From JBBIJR01 sp037445875 (GTDB taxonomy: Bacteria > CLD3 > SB21), in NCBI GenBank assembly GCA_037445875.1, contig JBBIJR010000020.1, forward strand, positions 1 to 48,246: a stretch of DNA of 48,246 nt, in the 5' to 3' direction. Numbering within the stretch: position 1 is the stretch's first letter; the number at the start of each line of letters is the position of its first letter. The position numbers and the translations under genes are program-made. Below are positions 32,063 through 40,352 of the stretch, piece by piece. The notes under the pieces were generated by a model. It saw only the letters and a list, made by a program, of their open reading frames with translations, searched no databases and had not been told where the DNA came from.

Positions 32063-34588
32063 ATGGCGGCCAAGTCACCTAAGGAGAAACTGTCCCCTTC
32101 CACCAATCCGTTGCGGGGGACGGACCTCGAGTCGCTCAAGCACTCTTTCGTGGACCATCTCGAATACTCGCTCGCCAAGGACGACTACAGCGCCACACAG
32201 CTGGACCGCTTCAAGGCGGTCGCTCTCACGGTGCGAGACCGGATGATCGAACGCTGGATCGAAACGCAGCAGACGTACTACCACCGGGACGCCAAACGCA
32301 TCTACTACCTGTCGCTGGAATTCCTGATCGGGCGGACCCTCGGCAACGCCATGATCAATCTCGATCTCCATGCCGGACTCGCCGACGCGCTCAAGGAACT
32401 CGGTTATGATCTGGAGCAGCTCGCCGACGTGGAATGGGACGCCGGTCTGGGCAACGGCGGACTCGGCCGGCTCGCCGCATGTTTCCTCGATTCGATGGCG
32501 ACGCTGGAACTGCCAGCGTACGGCTACGGCATTCGTTACGAATACGGCATTTTTATGCAGAAGATCCGCGACGGCTACCAGTTCGAAACGCCGGACAGCT
32601 GGCTGCGATACGGCAACCCGTGGGAGATCGAACGCCCGGAGTACCTGTATCCGGTGAAATTCTACGGCCGCGTCAACCAGCACACCGACGCGCAGGGCGT
32701 CCTGCATAACGACTGGATCGATACGCGCGAGGTCATGGCCATGGCCTACGATTCGCCCGTGCCCGGCTACCGAAACAATACCGTCAACAACATGCGGCTC
32801 TGGTCGGCCAAGTCGACCCGGGAGTTCGATTTCGAGTACTTCAATCACGGCAATTACGAACAGGCCGTTTCCGACAAAGCGCAGTCCGAAACCATCTCCA
32901 AGGTCCTCTATCCGAACGACAATATTTTTGAAGGCAAGGAACTGCGTCTCAAGCAGGAATATTTCTTCGTGTCCGCCACGATCCAGGACATCATCCGGCG
33001 TTTCAAGAAGAACCGGAAGGAAGGCTGGGACGTCTTCCCCGACAAGGTGGCCATTCAGCTCAACGACACGCATCCCGCCGTCGCGATTCCGGAGCTGATG
33101 CGCATTCTGGTCGACGTGGAGAACCTGGGCTGGGACCGTGCGTGGGACCTGTGCGTTCGCACTTTCGGGTACACCAACCATACGGTCCTGCCCGAGGCGC
33201 TCGAGAAGTGGCCCGTGAGCCTGTTCGAGAGCGTTCTGCCGCGGCATCTGCAGATCATCTACGAGATCAACCGGCGTTTCCTCGACGACGTCCTGCGCCG
33301 GTACCCGGGCGACCACGACCGGATGCGCCGGATGTCGATCATCGAAGAGGGATCGGAGAAACGCATTCGCATGGCCCACCTGGCATTGGTCGGAAGCCAC
33401 AAGGTCAACGGCGTCGCCGCGCTGCATACGGAAATCCTCCAGCGATCCGTGTTCCGCGATTTCTACGAAGTCTATCCGGACCGCTTCACCAACAAGACCA
33501 ACGGTATCACCCAGCGGCGCTGGCTCCGTCTCTGCAACCCGGGACTCGCGGACCTGATCTCGCGTACGATCGGCGACGACTGGGTCCGTGACCTGTATCA
33601 ACTGAAGAGGCTCGTTCCCCACGCTCGAAGCGAGACCTTTCGGAACGAATGGAGAGCGATCAAACGCGCCAACAAGGAGCGCCTGGCCGACTATATGCAG
33701 AGGTACTTGAACGTCAGCGTCAACGTGGATTCCCTGTTCGATTGCCAGGTCAAGCGCCTGCACGAGTACAAGCGGCAGCTGCTGAATGTCCTCCACGTGA
33801 TCACGCTGTATAACCGGCTCCGCTCCAATCCCCGATCGGACCAGGCATCGCGTACCGTCATCTTTTCCGGCAAGGCGGCGCCCGGCTACTTCATGGCCAA
33901 GCTGATCATCAAGCTGATCAACTCCGCCGCCCACGTGATCAACAACGATCCTATGATCGGCGACCGGCTAAAGGTCGTGTTCCTGCCCAACTACTCCGTG
34001 TCCCTTGCGGAGTTGATCATTCCGGCGGCCGACCTTTCCGAGCAGATTTCCACCGCGGGCACCGAGGCGTCCGGGACCAGCAACATGAAGTTCGCGCTTA
34101 ACGGCGCGCTGACCATCGGGACCCTGGATGGAGCTAACATCGAAATCAAAGAAGAAGTCGGCGACGAAAACATATTCATCTTCGGCCTGACCGCGGACGA
34201 GGTAACCGCGCTGCGCGAGGCGGGTTACGATCCAAGAACACACTATGACAAACACGCGGAGCTCAGGCAGGCCGTCGAAATGATCGCGAACGGCTTTTTC
34301 TCGCCGCATCAGACCGATCTGTTCGTCCCGATCGCGCGCAACCTGCTGGAACAAGGGGACCCGTATATGCTGCTGGCAGATTTTCCCCGGTACATCGAAT
34401 GCCAGGAGCGTGTGGAGCGATTGTACCGCAACCCATCCGAGTGGACGCGCCGCTGCATTCTCAACGTGGCCGCGATGGGCAAATTCTCCTCCGATCGCAC
34501 TATCGAGGAGTACGCCCGCGAGATCTGGAACGTCCAACCGGTCCCCATCACCATGCCGGAGAACGGGGGCGGGAAACGGCCGGGCTAG
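32063..34588 (+). CDS. glgP: Glycogen/starch/maltodextrin phosphorylase
   Basis: 841 residues, the normal length. It cleaves alpha-1,4-glucans with phosphate to give glucose 1-phosphate. N-terminal landmarks are YYLSLEFLIGRTLGNAMINL and NGGLGRLAACFLDSMATL; then AIQLNDTHPAVAIPELMR, TNGITQRRWLRLCNP, GKAAPGYFMAKLIIKLIN and the pyridoxal-phosphate lysine K676 in EASGTSNMKFALNGALTIG. All catalytic segments are present. A strong ribosome-binding site (AAGGAGGA) precedes the ATG. Together with gnd it points to glycogen turnover feeding the sugar-phosphate pathways. Confidence 0.97.
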   Translation: MAAKSPKEKLSPSTNPLRGTDLESLKHSFVDHLEYSLAKDDYSATQLDRFKAVALTVRDRMIERWIETQQTYYHRDAKRIYYLSLEFLIGRTLGNAMINLDLHAGLADALKELGYDLEQLADVEWDAGLGNGGLGRLAACFLDSMATLELPAYGYGIRYEYGIFMQKIRDGYQFETPDSWLRYGNPWEIERPEYLYPVKFYGRVNQHTDAQGVLHNDWIDTREVMAMAYDSPVPGYRNNTVNNMRLWSAKSTREFDFEYFNHGNYEQAVSDKAQSETISKVLYPNDNIFEGKELRLKQEYFFVSATIQDIIRRFKKNRKEGWDVFPDKVAIQLNDTHPAVAIPELMRILVDVENLGWDRAWDLCVRTFGYTNHTVLPEALEKWPVSLFESVLPRHLQIIYEINRRFLDDVLRRYPGDHDRMRRMSIIEEGSEKRIRMAHLALVGSHKVNGVAALHTEILQRSVFRDFYEVYPDRFTNKTNGITQRRWLRLCNPGLADLISRTIGDDWVRDLYQLKRLVPHARSETFRNEWRAIKRANKERLADYMQRYLNVSVNVDSLFDCQVKRLHEYKRQLLNVLHVITLYNRLRSNPRSDQASRTVIFSGKAAPGYFMAKLIIKLINSAAHVINNDPMIGDRLKVVFLPNYSVSLAELIIPAADLSEQISTAGTEASGTSNMKFALNGALTIGTLDGANIEIKEEVGDENIFIFGLTADEVTALREAGYDPRTHYDKHAELRQAVEMIANGFFSPHQTDLFVPIARNLLEQGDPYMLLADFPRYIECQERVERLYRNPSEWTRRCILNVAAMGKFSSDRTIEEYAREIWNVQPVPITMPENGGGKRPG

Positions 34589-34693
34589 CGCGGCTGACGC
34601 CCACGTTAAGGATTTTCTGACCACCTCCGTGGTTCTTCTCGACTACGACCCATCTGCCGTTGTTTCACACTTGCGCCTGACCCATGCACGGTA

Positions 34694-34715
34694 GACACAG
34701 GCTTGAGTCTGTGTC
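34694..34715 (+). terminator. Possible terminator after glgP
   Basis: Stem GACACAG (34694-34700) and CTGTGTC (34709-34715) with an 8-nt loop, followed by a weak T stretch. About 105 bp after the glgP stop. May equally be a dispersed hairpin repeat. Confidence 0.35.
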
Positions 34716-34990
34716 AACGTTTATTCGTGCGCCCCACGTCCCCGCCTTAAACCGCCCCCGACTCAGATTCGAGGACGGCGATCATCGTTCCCGATCGCTC
34801 GGCGCCAGGCGTCCCGGAACTCCGATGCATTGGCATAGAACTTACGACAATCGAGTCCACCCTTCTGGAGTCGTCCAACTTTTCCCCCCCCCTGGACTGT
34901 ATTTGGAGAAGAAGGCCAGCGCCAGCAATCGGCCAGTCCATAGCGCTTCCTTATCAACAAGTTCCGTCAAACCGATTCCGACGAGTTGGC

Positions 34991-35038
34991 GCTTCTGTGA
35001 TATCCTGAGCTGCATTGCCGAACAGAAATCACAGAAGC
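34991..35038. repeat. Perfect 11-bp inverted repeat upstream of the S74 gene
   Basis: GCTTCTGTGAT (34991-35001) and ATCACAGAAGC (35028-35038), loop 26 bp. It ends 72 bp before the ATG at 35110. It could be an operator, an RNA hairpin in the leader or a remnant of a small mobile element. Confidence 0.6.
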
Positions 35039-35109
35039 GAGGAAAGCTGAAGAAGCATTGTTTCTTGCAATATCGGGTACCATCAAAACTGCCATTCAAG
35101 GAGGGCACA

Positions 35110-36930
35110 ATGAAAAGACTACTCGTATTATCGATGCAACTCATCGTTCTTTCGAGCCTCACCTTCGGCCAGGTTCCTCAGACGATCAGCTATCAAGGCG
35201 TGCTGACCGATCTCTCCGGTACCCCAGTACCGGATGGCAACTACGCTATCCTTTTCGCCATGTATTCCGTGAGCTCGGGAGGAACGGCGCTCTGGTCAGA
35301 GACGGCAACCGTGCCGGTTACGCGCGGCGTGTTCAGCGCATCGCTGGGTGCCGGCACGCCGCTGAGTCTTCCGTTCGATCGGCCGTACTGGCTGGGAATC
35401 ACGGTGGGAGCGGGACAGGAGCTTGCGCCGCGAATAGAATTAACGGGTTCCGCCTACAGCATGACGGCGCGGGCCGTGTCCGATAGCGCCATCACCTCGC
35501 CAAAGATCGCATCCAACACGGTAGTCCGTTCCTTGAATGGACTGGCCGACCGGATCCAGATCAAAGCAGGCAGCAACATATCGGTGGCCACGTTGGGCGA
35601 TTCCGTCGTGATCTCGGCCGTGGGTCTTGGATCGGGGGATATTACCGGAGTGACGGCGGGGGTCGGTCTTGTCGGCGGCGGAATGACAGGTAATGTCATG
35701 CTGGAAATGAATACAGCTTTTGTAGACGCACGTCTTGTCAACGAAGGACAGCTGAATTCCGTAGACTCTGCCATGGTCAAAGACGGAAGCATAACAAACA
35801 ATGACGTGCGGAGCTATGCGGGAATTGCGGGAACAAAAGTTAGCCCGGACTTTGGATCGCAGAATATCCTCACCGGCGGCTCTCTCACCGTAAATGGTAT
35901 CGACGGCGTTTTGTTCACCGGACAGTCAGGCTCGGGAACGATCCCCGCGTCGGGCGCCGGCGTTCGCATGATGTGGTATCCGAACAAAGCTGCATTCCGG
36001 GCAGGTCGGGTCACGGGAAATTACTGGGACAACGACAGTATCGGCTACAATTCTTTCGCTTCCGGCTTCAATTCGAAAGCGCGATCCGACTACTCTGCTG
36101 CGATAGGAATTGGCAATAATGCAGGGGGCTACGCTTCCGTGGCGATGGGTGGCAGCACCGTTGCCAGCGGCGCTTATTCCACGGCGATGGGTTACGCCAC
36201 TACCGGCAGCGGACAATATTCGACCGCGATGGGCCGCAACACTGTTGCAAGCGGTGACTACTCCACCGCGATGGGATTCGGCGTCGTAGCAAGCGGAGCA
36301 TACTCTGTTGCTGCCGGGTGTTATGTATCCACGAATTTGCAGTTTGGGTCTTTCATCTTTGGTGATAACTCCACGGCGACCGGAGCTTCTTCGTCCGCAC
36401 CGAATCAAATGACCATGCGATTTGCCGGCGGGTATCGTCTGTTCAGCAATCCCAGTCTCACCAGCGGGGTCTTGCTCGCCCCGGGCGGAGGCAGCTGGAC
36501 CAGCGTGTCCGACCGAAACAAGAAAGAGAACTTCCAATTCGTCAGCGGTGAGGAGGTCCTTTTGCAGATAGCCGCGATGGCGATCCAGAGCTGGAATTAC
36601 AAATCGCAAGACCGGTCCATCCGCCATCTCGGTCCCGTCGCACAGGACTTCTACGCCGCCTTTGGGCTGGGCGAAAGCGACACGACGATCACCGCCGTGG
36701 ACATCGATGGCGTGAACATGCTGGCCATCCAGGCCCTGGAAAAACGGACGAGCGAACTGAAACTCGCTCTGCAGGAGCTGGGAAAATCACAGGCCGAGTT
36801 GACGAAAAAGACGACAGAACTGACAACACTCCATGCCAGAGTGGACGCCATGGAACGAGTGCTGTCCGGTCTTGTTGGTTCTATCGAGGACGCCGGACTC
36901 GGAATGTCCGCCGCCAACACGAGCAAGTGA
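35110..36930 (+). CDS. Surface protein with YadA-like head repeats and S74 chaperone domain
   Basis: 606 residues from the ATG at 35110, fixed by AAGGAGGG upstream and the signal peptide (MKRLLVLSMQLIVLSSLTFG). After it comes a domain beginning VPQTISYQGVLTDLSGTPVPDG that is common in exported proteins of FCB bacteria. A glycine-rich linker leads to YadA/Hep-Hag head repeats (about 313-405: SAAIGIGNNAGGYASVAMGG, ASGAYSTAMGYA, GSGQYSTAMGRN, ASGDYSTAMGFG). A C-terminal S74 intramolecular chaperone domain (about 463 onward, WTSVSDRNKKENFQFV ... GPVAQDFYAAFGLG) ends in a coiled coil. Such fibres are trimeric. S74 domains usually cut themselves off after folding. No sorting domain or anchor is seen. 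Confidence 0.88.
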   Translation: MKRLLVLSMQLIVLSSLTFGQVPQTISYQGVLTDLSGTPVPDGNYAILFAMYSVSSGGTALWSETATVPVTRGVFSASLGAGTPLSLPFDRPYWLGITVGAGQELAPRIELTGSAYSMTARAVSDSAITSPKIASNTVVRSLNGLADRIQIKAGSNISVATLGDSVVISAVGLGSGDITGVTAGVGLVGGGMTGNVMLEMNTAFVDARLVNEGQLNSVDSAMVKDGSITNNDVRSYAGIAGTKVSPDFGSQNILTGGSLTVNGIDGVLFTGQSGSGTIPASGAGVRMMWYPNKAAFRAGRVTGNYWDNDSIGYNSFASGFNSKARSDYSAAIGIGNNAGGYASVAMGGSTVASGAYSTAMGYATTGSGQYSTAMGRNTVASGDYSTAMGFGVVASGAYSVAAGCYVSTNLQFGSFIFGDNSTATGASSSAPNQMTMRFAGGYRLFSNPSLTSGVLLAPGGGSWTSVSDRNKKENFQFVSGEEVLLQIAAMAIQSWNYKSQDRSIRHLGPVAQDFYAAFGLGESDTTITAVDIDGVNMLAIQALEKRTSELKLALQELGKSQAELTKKTTELTTLHARVDAMERVLSGLVGSIEDAGLGMSAANTSK

Positions 36931-36938
36931 GGTGTGCC

Positions 36939-37472
36939 ATGAAAACCACCCTATGTTTGCTCATGATCCTGACGGCTACCCGGGCGGCGCAAGCCCAGGA
37001 CACCCTCGCGGCCGGTGTGTTCGGGAACGGTGGAGTCCTCGTCACCGACTTGAACAATTACGCCATGATCGGTACGCTGGGTCAGCCCACCGCAGGCTCG
37101 TCTTCCGGTTCATCCACCATTCTTAACGGCGGCTTCTGGCATTCGGTCCGGTCGATGACAACCGGCGTCGAACCGGGCAGAGATTTGCTTCCGACGGAAT
37201 TCGTGCTGCACACGAATTATCCCAATCCTTTCAATCCTTCGACGACGATCCGTTTCGATCTGCCTGAAGCGGGGAGAGTACGCCTTATTGTATATAACAC
37301 GCTGGGGCAGGAAGTCCGTCATCTCGTGAACGGACGAATGGAAGCGGGACGGCATCGCGTGGAGTGGGACGGCACCAACGACCGAGGCGTGCGGATCTCC
37401 TCAGGCATCTACATTTACCGGATGCTCTACGGACACATGATCAAGTCGAGGAAGATGATGGTTTTGAAGTAA
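36939..37472 (+). CDS. Small T9SS sorting-domain protein
   Basis: 177 residues: signal peptide (MKTTLCLLMILTATRAAQAQ), a short piece LAAGVFGNGGVLVTDLNNYAMIGTLGQPTAG...LNGGFWHSV that in FCB bacteria often precedes sorting domains, and a complete type A sorting domain (LHTNYPNPFNPSTTIRFDL, VYNTLGQEVRHLVNG, HRVEWDGTNDRGVRISSGIYIYRM, KSRKMMVLK). It is almost entirely signal plus sorting domain, so it has little cargo of its own. It starts 8 bp after the S74 gene stop, which suggests a linked function. An in-frame GTG at 36927 is a less likely start. Confidence 0.85.
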   Translation: MKTTLCLLMILTATRAAQAQDTLAAGVFGNGGVLVTDLNNYAMIGTLGQPTAGSSSGSSTILNGGFWHSVRSMTTGVEPGRDLLPTEFVLHTNYPNPFNPSTTIRFDLPEAGRVRLIVYNTLGQEVRHLVNGRMEAGRHRVEWDGTNDRGVRISSGIYIYRMLYGHMIKSRKMMVLK

Positions 37473-37662
37473 TTGAGAATGGAAAATGGAGAATTCTTGA
37501 TTGGATTTCGAGGTTTGTGACTCGATCGCGGTGAGCGCGCTGTGTGGATCGTTTGCCGCTGCCTTGGTCCACCGCCTCCTGACTACTGATAACTGTTGCA
37601 CAAACTGTCTTTCCTCATTATCTTGTCCGGCCCTTGAGCCTTGCAAGGCAAGAATCTAGCCG

Positions 37663-37693
37663 CAGGACCGGCCAGCCGTGACGGCGGGTCCTG
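37663..37693 (+). ncRNA. Structured hairpin upstream of the phosphate transporter
   Basis: Outer stem CAGGACC (37663-37669) / GGTCCTG (37687-37693) enclosing an inner GCCG/CGGC stem with a TGA loop. It ends 55 bp before the transporter start and may be part of its leader RNA. No T run follows, so it is not a plain terminator. Confidence 0.35.
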
Positions 37694-37748
37694 TACGGTT
37701 TTACCCGGTGGTCCGGCCCTTTGCACCTAACCAAACGGAACCGAACCG

Positions 37749-38759
37749 ATGGAAGTGGTCCTGCTTCTCGTCTTCGTTGCCCTGACCTTCGACTTCCTCA
37801 ACGGCATGAACGATGCCGCCAATTCGATCTCGACGGTGGTTTCCACGCGCGTGCTTTCCCCGCGGGCCGCGGTGGTGTGGGCCACCTTTTTCAACTTTGC
37901 CGCCGCCTTCGGATTCGGCGTCGCCGTGGCTCAGACCATCGGAAAAGGCATTGTGGACCCGGCCATTATCACCCGTTCACTCGTCGGGGCCGCCCTGATT
38001 GGCGCCATCGTGTGGACGCACCTGTGCACGAAATACGGTCTGCCCATCAGCGTGTCCCATTCGTTGATCGGCGGACTCGTCGGTGCGGGCATGGCCAAGG
38101 CGGGAATCACCGCCCTCAACCTCGGCGGCCTGGCGAAAGTCGTTGCATTCATCTTTCTTTCCCCCCTCGTGGGGCTGGCCATCGCTTTCCTGTTGATGAC
38201 GACCGTGCTGTGGTTGTTCAGGCGAACGTCCAGCTCGGCGGTAAAGAGGATCTTCCGCACGGGCCAGTTGATTTCGGCGGCCGCCTACAGCCTGGGCCAC
38301 GGCACCAACGATGCGCAAAAAACAATGGGCATCATTGCCGTTCTTCTGTTCTCCTCTCCGTCCGAACTCCCGCTATGGATGTACGATCCCTCCCGGGGTT
38401 TTTACGTACCTCTGTGGGTCATCCTGGCCGCGTATACGGCCATCGCGCTCGGAACGCTTTCGGGCGGCTGGCGCGTGATCCATACCATGGGGATGCGCCT
38501 TACTCACCTGCAGCCGGTCGGAGGTTTCTGTGCCGAAACGGGTGGGGCCATGGTCCTGCTCGGCACGGCGCTGTTCGGCATCCCGGTCAGCACCACTCAC
38601 ACAATCGCCGGGGCCATCATGGGCGTGGGCGCCACACGCCGTATCTCGGCGGTACGATGGGGCGTGGCCCGCAGCATGGTTGTGGCGTGGATTCTCACGA
38701 TTCCTGCATCCGCGCTCGTTTCTGCCCTCAGCTTCTATGTGCTCGATCGTCTGATATAA
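37749..38759 (+). CDS. Inorganic phosphate transporter, PiT family
   Basis: 336 residues, about ten membrane helices. Both halves carry the family signature: FDFLNGMNDAANSISTVVSTR near the N-terminus and YSLGHGTNDAQKTMGIIAVL in the middle. PiT proteins import phosphate with protons or import metal-phosphate. It is the short form without a long central loop. No pap/DUF47 partner gene is adjacent. A hairpin upstream (37663-37693) and a hairpin downstream (38785-38809) frame it as a single-gene unit. Confidence 0.93.
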   Translation: MEVVLLLVFVALTFDFLNGMNDAANSISTVVSTRVLSPRAAVVWATFFNFAAAFGFGVAVAQTIGKGIVDPAIITRSLVGAALIGAIVWTHLCTKYGLPISVSHSLIGGLVGAGMAKAGITALNLGGLAKVVAFIFLSPLVGLAIAFLLMTTVLWLFRRTSSSAVKRIFRTGQLISAAAYSLGHGTNDAQKTMGIIAVLLFSSPSELPLWMYDPSRGFYVPLWVILAAYTAIALGTLSGGWRVIHTMGMRLTHLQPVGGFCAETGGAMVLLGTALFGIPVSTTHTIAGAIMGVGATRRISAVRWGVARSMVVAWILTIPASALVSALSFYVLDRLI

Positions 38760-38784
38760 CGAGTTTCGAAGGGACCATAACGCA

Positions 38785-38809
38785 AACGCCGGGCTTGCGA
38801 CCCGGCGTT
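38785..38809. terminator. Hairpin between convergent genes
   Basis: Perfect 9-bp stem AACGCCGGG/CCCGGCGTT with a 7-nt loop, lying between the stop of the phosphate transporter (38759) and the end of the minus-strand lipoprotein gene (38838). No clear T run on either side, but the position fits a bidirectional terminator. Confidence 0.6.
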
Positions 38810-38837
38810 CGGTGGAAATCGTCCGCGATCCACGCGG

Positions 38838-39422
38838 TCAACTTTTCATCTTGAAGGTCTTCACGAACTCGTCAAAGGCGGCGTTCCAGTGATCAATGGT
38901 CTGCTGCGGCCCAACTGTCTTGAAGAACCAGGGTCCGTCCGCGGTTTCCACGATCGCCGCCTTCAGGGCATATCCTGCCACCTCATCGACCGGCCCGCCC
39001 ATCATCATTGGATTCTTCGGCTTCTTGTAGGTACCGGTCACGTAAACCACCGTCACCGGCAGGCTGTTGGCCTCCACCTTCTTCGATACGACTTTGCTCT
39101 TCGTTTCGCTGCCGTCCGGCTGGAGGAATTGCCCGTACCAGCGATCCAGGTTGGCCTCGACGGATCCCCCGGCTCCGGGGAAATAGAAGACCATCAGCTC
39201 AGCGGCTTCGGCTCCGGCAATCCCGGGCAATTTGAACTGGGCCTTGCGCATAGGGTTGTTCGGCGGCTCGGGTATCCATTCTTTCGGGGCCTCATATACA
39301 ACCTCACCGGAAGGAAGTCCCGCCGCTTTTACTGTTTCGGTTGTTTCACCGGCTTTTTTCTCCCCGCATCCAACGATCATGGCGAGCAGAATGACCGCCA
39401 GTGAGTATTTCAACATGGGCAT
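38838..39422 (-). CDS. Putative lipoprotein of unknown function
   Basis: 194 residues. A signal peptide ends in a lipobox with Cys at about residue 19 (LLAMIVGCGEKK), so the mature protein should be lipid-anchored. The mature part is alpha/beta with YEAPKEWIPEPPNNPMRKAQF, AAELMVFYFPGAGGSVEANL and FFKTVGPQQTIDHWNAAFDEFVKTF. This pattern, ending in a short helical segment, occurs in small hypothetical lipoproteins of several phyla; no function is known to me. AGGAG on the minus strand sits 7 nt before the first ATG, which supports the start. It is convergent with the phosphate transporter. Confidence 0.8.
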   Translation of the reverse strand: MPMLKYSLAVILLAMIVGCGEKKAGETTETVKAAGLPSGEVVYEAPKEWIPEPPNNPMRKAQFKLPGIAGAEAAELMVFYFPGAGGSVEANLDRWYGQFLQPDGSETKSKVVSKKVEANSLPVTVVYVTGTYKKPKNPMMMGGPVDEVAGYALKAAIVETADGPWFFKTVGPQQTIDHWNAAFDEFVKTFKMKS

Positions 39423-39657
39423 ACTGAGCTCCTGTTTGATTCTCTTGCCTGATGGCGCTCGAATCTAATCAACTTATCAGGATGGGGCAAGTCTTTTTCT
39501 TTCGTCCCTTGAATCTGCCAGCGATCGGCGTTGCAACCTCAGCCTTAGGTCCGAATGGACACGCCAGTCGCAACCGGACCGCCCCCCAGTCAAAAAGAAC
39601 TTGCAACTCTTGACGATTTATTGCTAAATTCGGCTACTTGTTTGGAGCGGAGGAAGT

Positions 39658-40230
39658 ATGCTGTACGGGACGAAAACTCAGGTGGTCAAATTGGAAAATC
39701 CGACGACGGGTCTGATGCACGATGTCCTGATGGTGTTGCTATTTTCAGTATTATCAATCGTTGGAACGTGGATTGCGTTTCCGCTTCCCTTCACTCCGGT
39801 CCCCATTACGCTGCAAACCTTTTTTGTGTTGCTTACGGGCGCCATGTTGGGTCCCAGTCGGGGCGCCATGAGTCAGGTGGTCTATCTCGGATACGGTTTG
39901 TCGGGCTTGCCCGTTTTTGCAGGTGGGCTGGCCGGCTTGCCCGCGCTTTTGGGGCCTACGGGCGGTTATTTGTTGGCTTTCCCGATCGCTTCGTTCATAA
40001 CGGGGATGGTGACATCCCGTCACAAAAACTTCTATCTCAATCTGGGTGGATTCTTCCTGGGCAGTGTGCCGATTCTCTTCCTGGGCACGCTCCAGGTCAA
40101 GGTGGTCACCGGAGTCGATGTCGAAGAAGCCATGACCATGGGTTTGTTTCCCTTCTTTGCCGGAGATTTCATCAAGAGCTGTCTCGCAGCCGTGGTTTTC
40201 ACTGCGAAGAACAGGCTGTTCAAGAAATAG
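39658..40230 (+). CDS. bioY: Biotin transporter BioY (ECF S-component)
   Basis: 190 residues with about six membrane helices. BioY features are FPLPFTPVPITLQTFFVLLTGAMLGPSRGAMSQVVYLGYGLSGLPVFAGG and GPTGGYLLAFPIASFITG. It binds biotin and imports it, with the ECF energising module (encoded elsewhere) or alone. GGAGG lies 4 nt before the ATG. A TTGACG (39610-39615) upstream could be a -35 box, but no strong -10 follows. I see no BirA operator. Confidence 0.93.
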   Translation: MLYGTKTQVVKLENPTTGLMHDVLMVLLFSVLSIVGTWIAFPLPFTPVPITLQTFFVLLTGAMLGPSRGAMSQVVYLGYGLSGLPVFAGGLAGLPALLGPTGGYLLAFPIASFITGMVTSRHKNFYLNLGGFFLGSVPILFLGTLQVKVVTGVDVEEAMTMGLFPFFAGDFIKSCLAAVVFTAKNRLFKK

Positions 40231-40352
40231 CGCCATTCTCAATCCTGTTCCGCTCATCCGACAACGGGCGATGAGAACCGTGCCTGCCGGCACTGAAGGT
40301 CGTTTTTGCTCGAACGAAGAACGACACGTCTTGTACATAAAAAGGTGGTGTC

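Larger units (their letters stand above)
34589..35109. other. Intergenic region before the S74 surface protein
   Basis: About 520 bp without a convincing gene. Three items stand out. A 7-bp hairpin (34694-34715, GACACAG/CTGTGTC) may end the glgP transcript. A run of nine C (34884-34892) occurs in the middle. A perfect 11-bp inverted repeat lies at 34991-35038. Minus-strand open frames here are short and do not resemble known proteins. Confidence 0.5.

Noticed and set aside
34747..35162. Minus-strand frames before the S74 gene as a transposase remnant
   Set aside because: Translations show no transposase motif and no flanking target duplication was seen.
39423..39657. BirA operator or riboswitch upstream of bioY
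   Set aside because: No long palindromic biotin operator was found; only a weak -35-like TTGACG.
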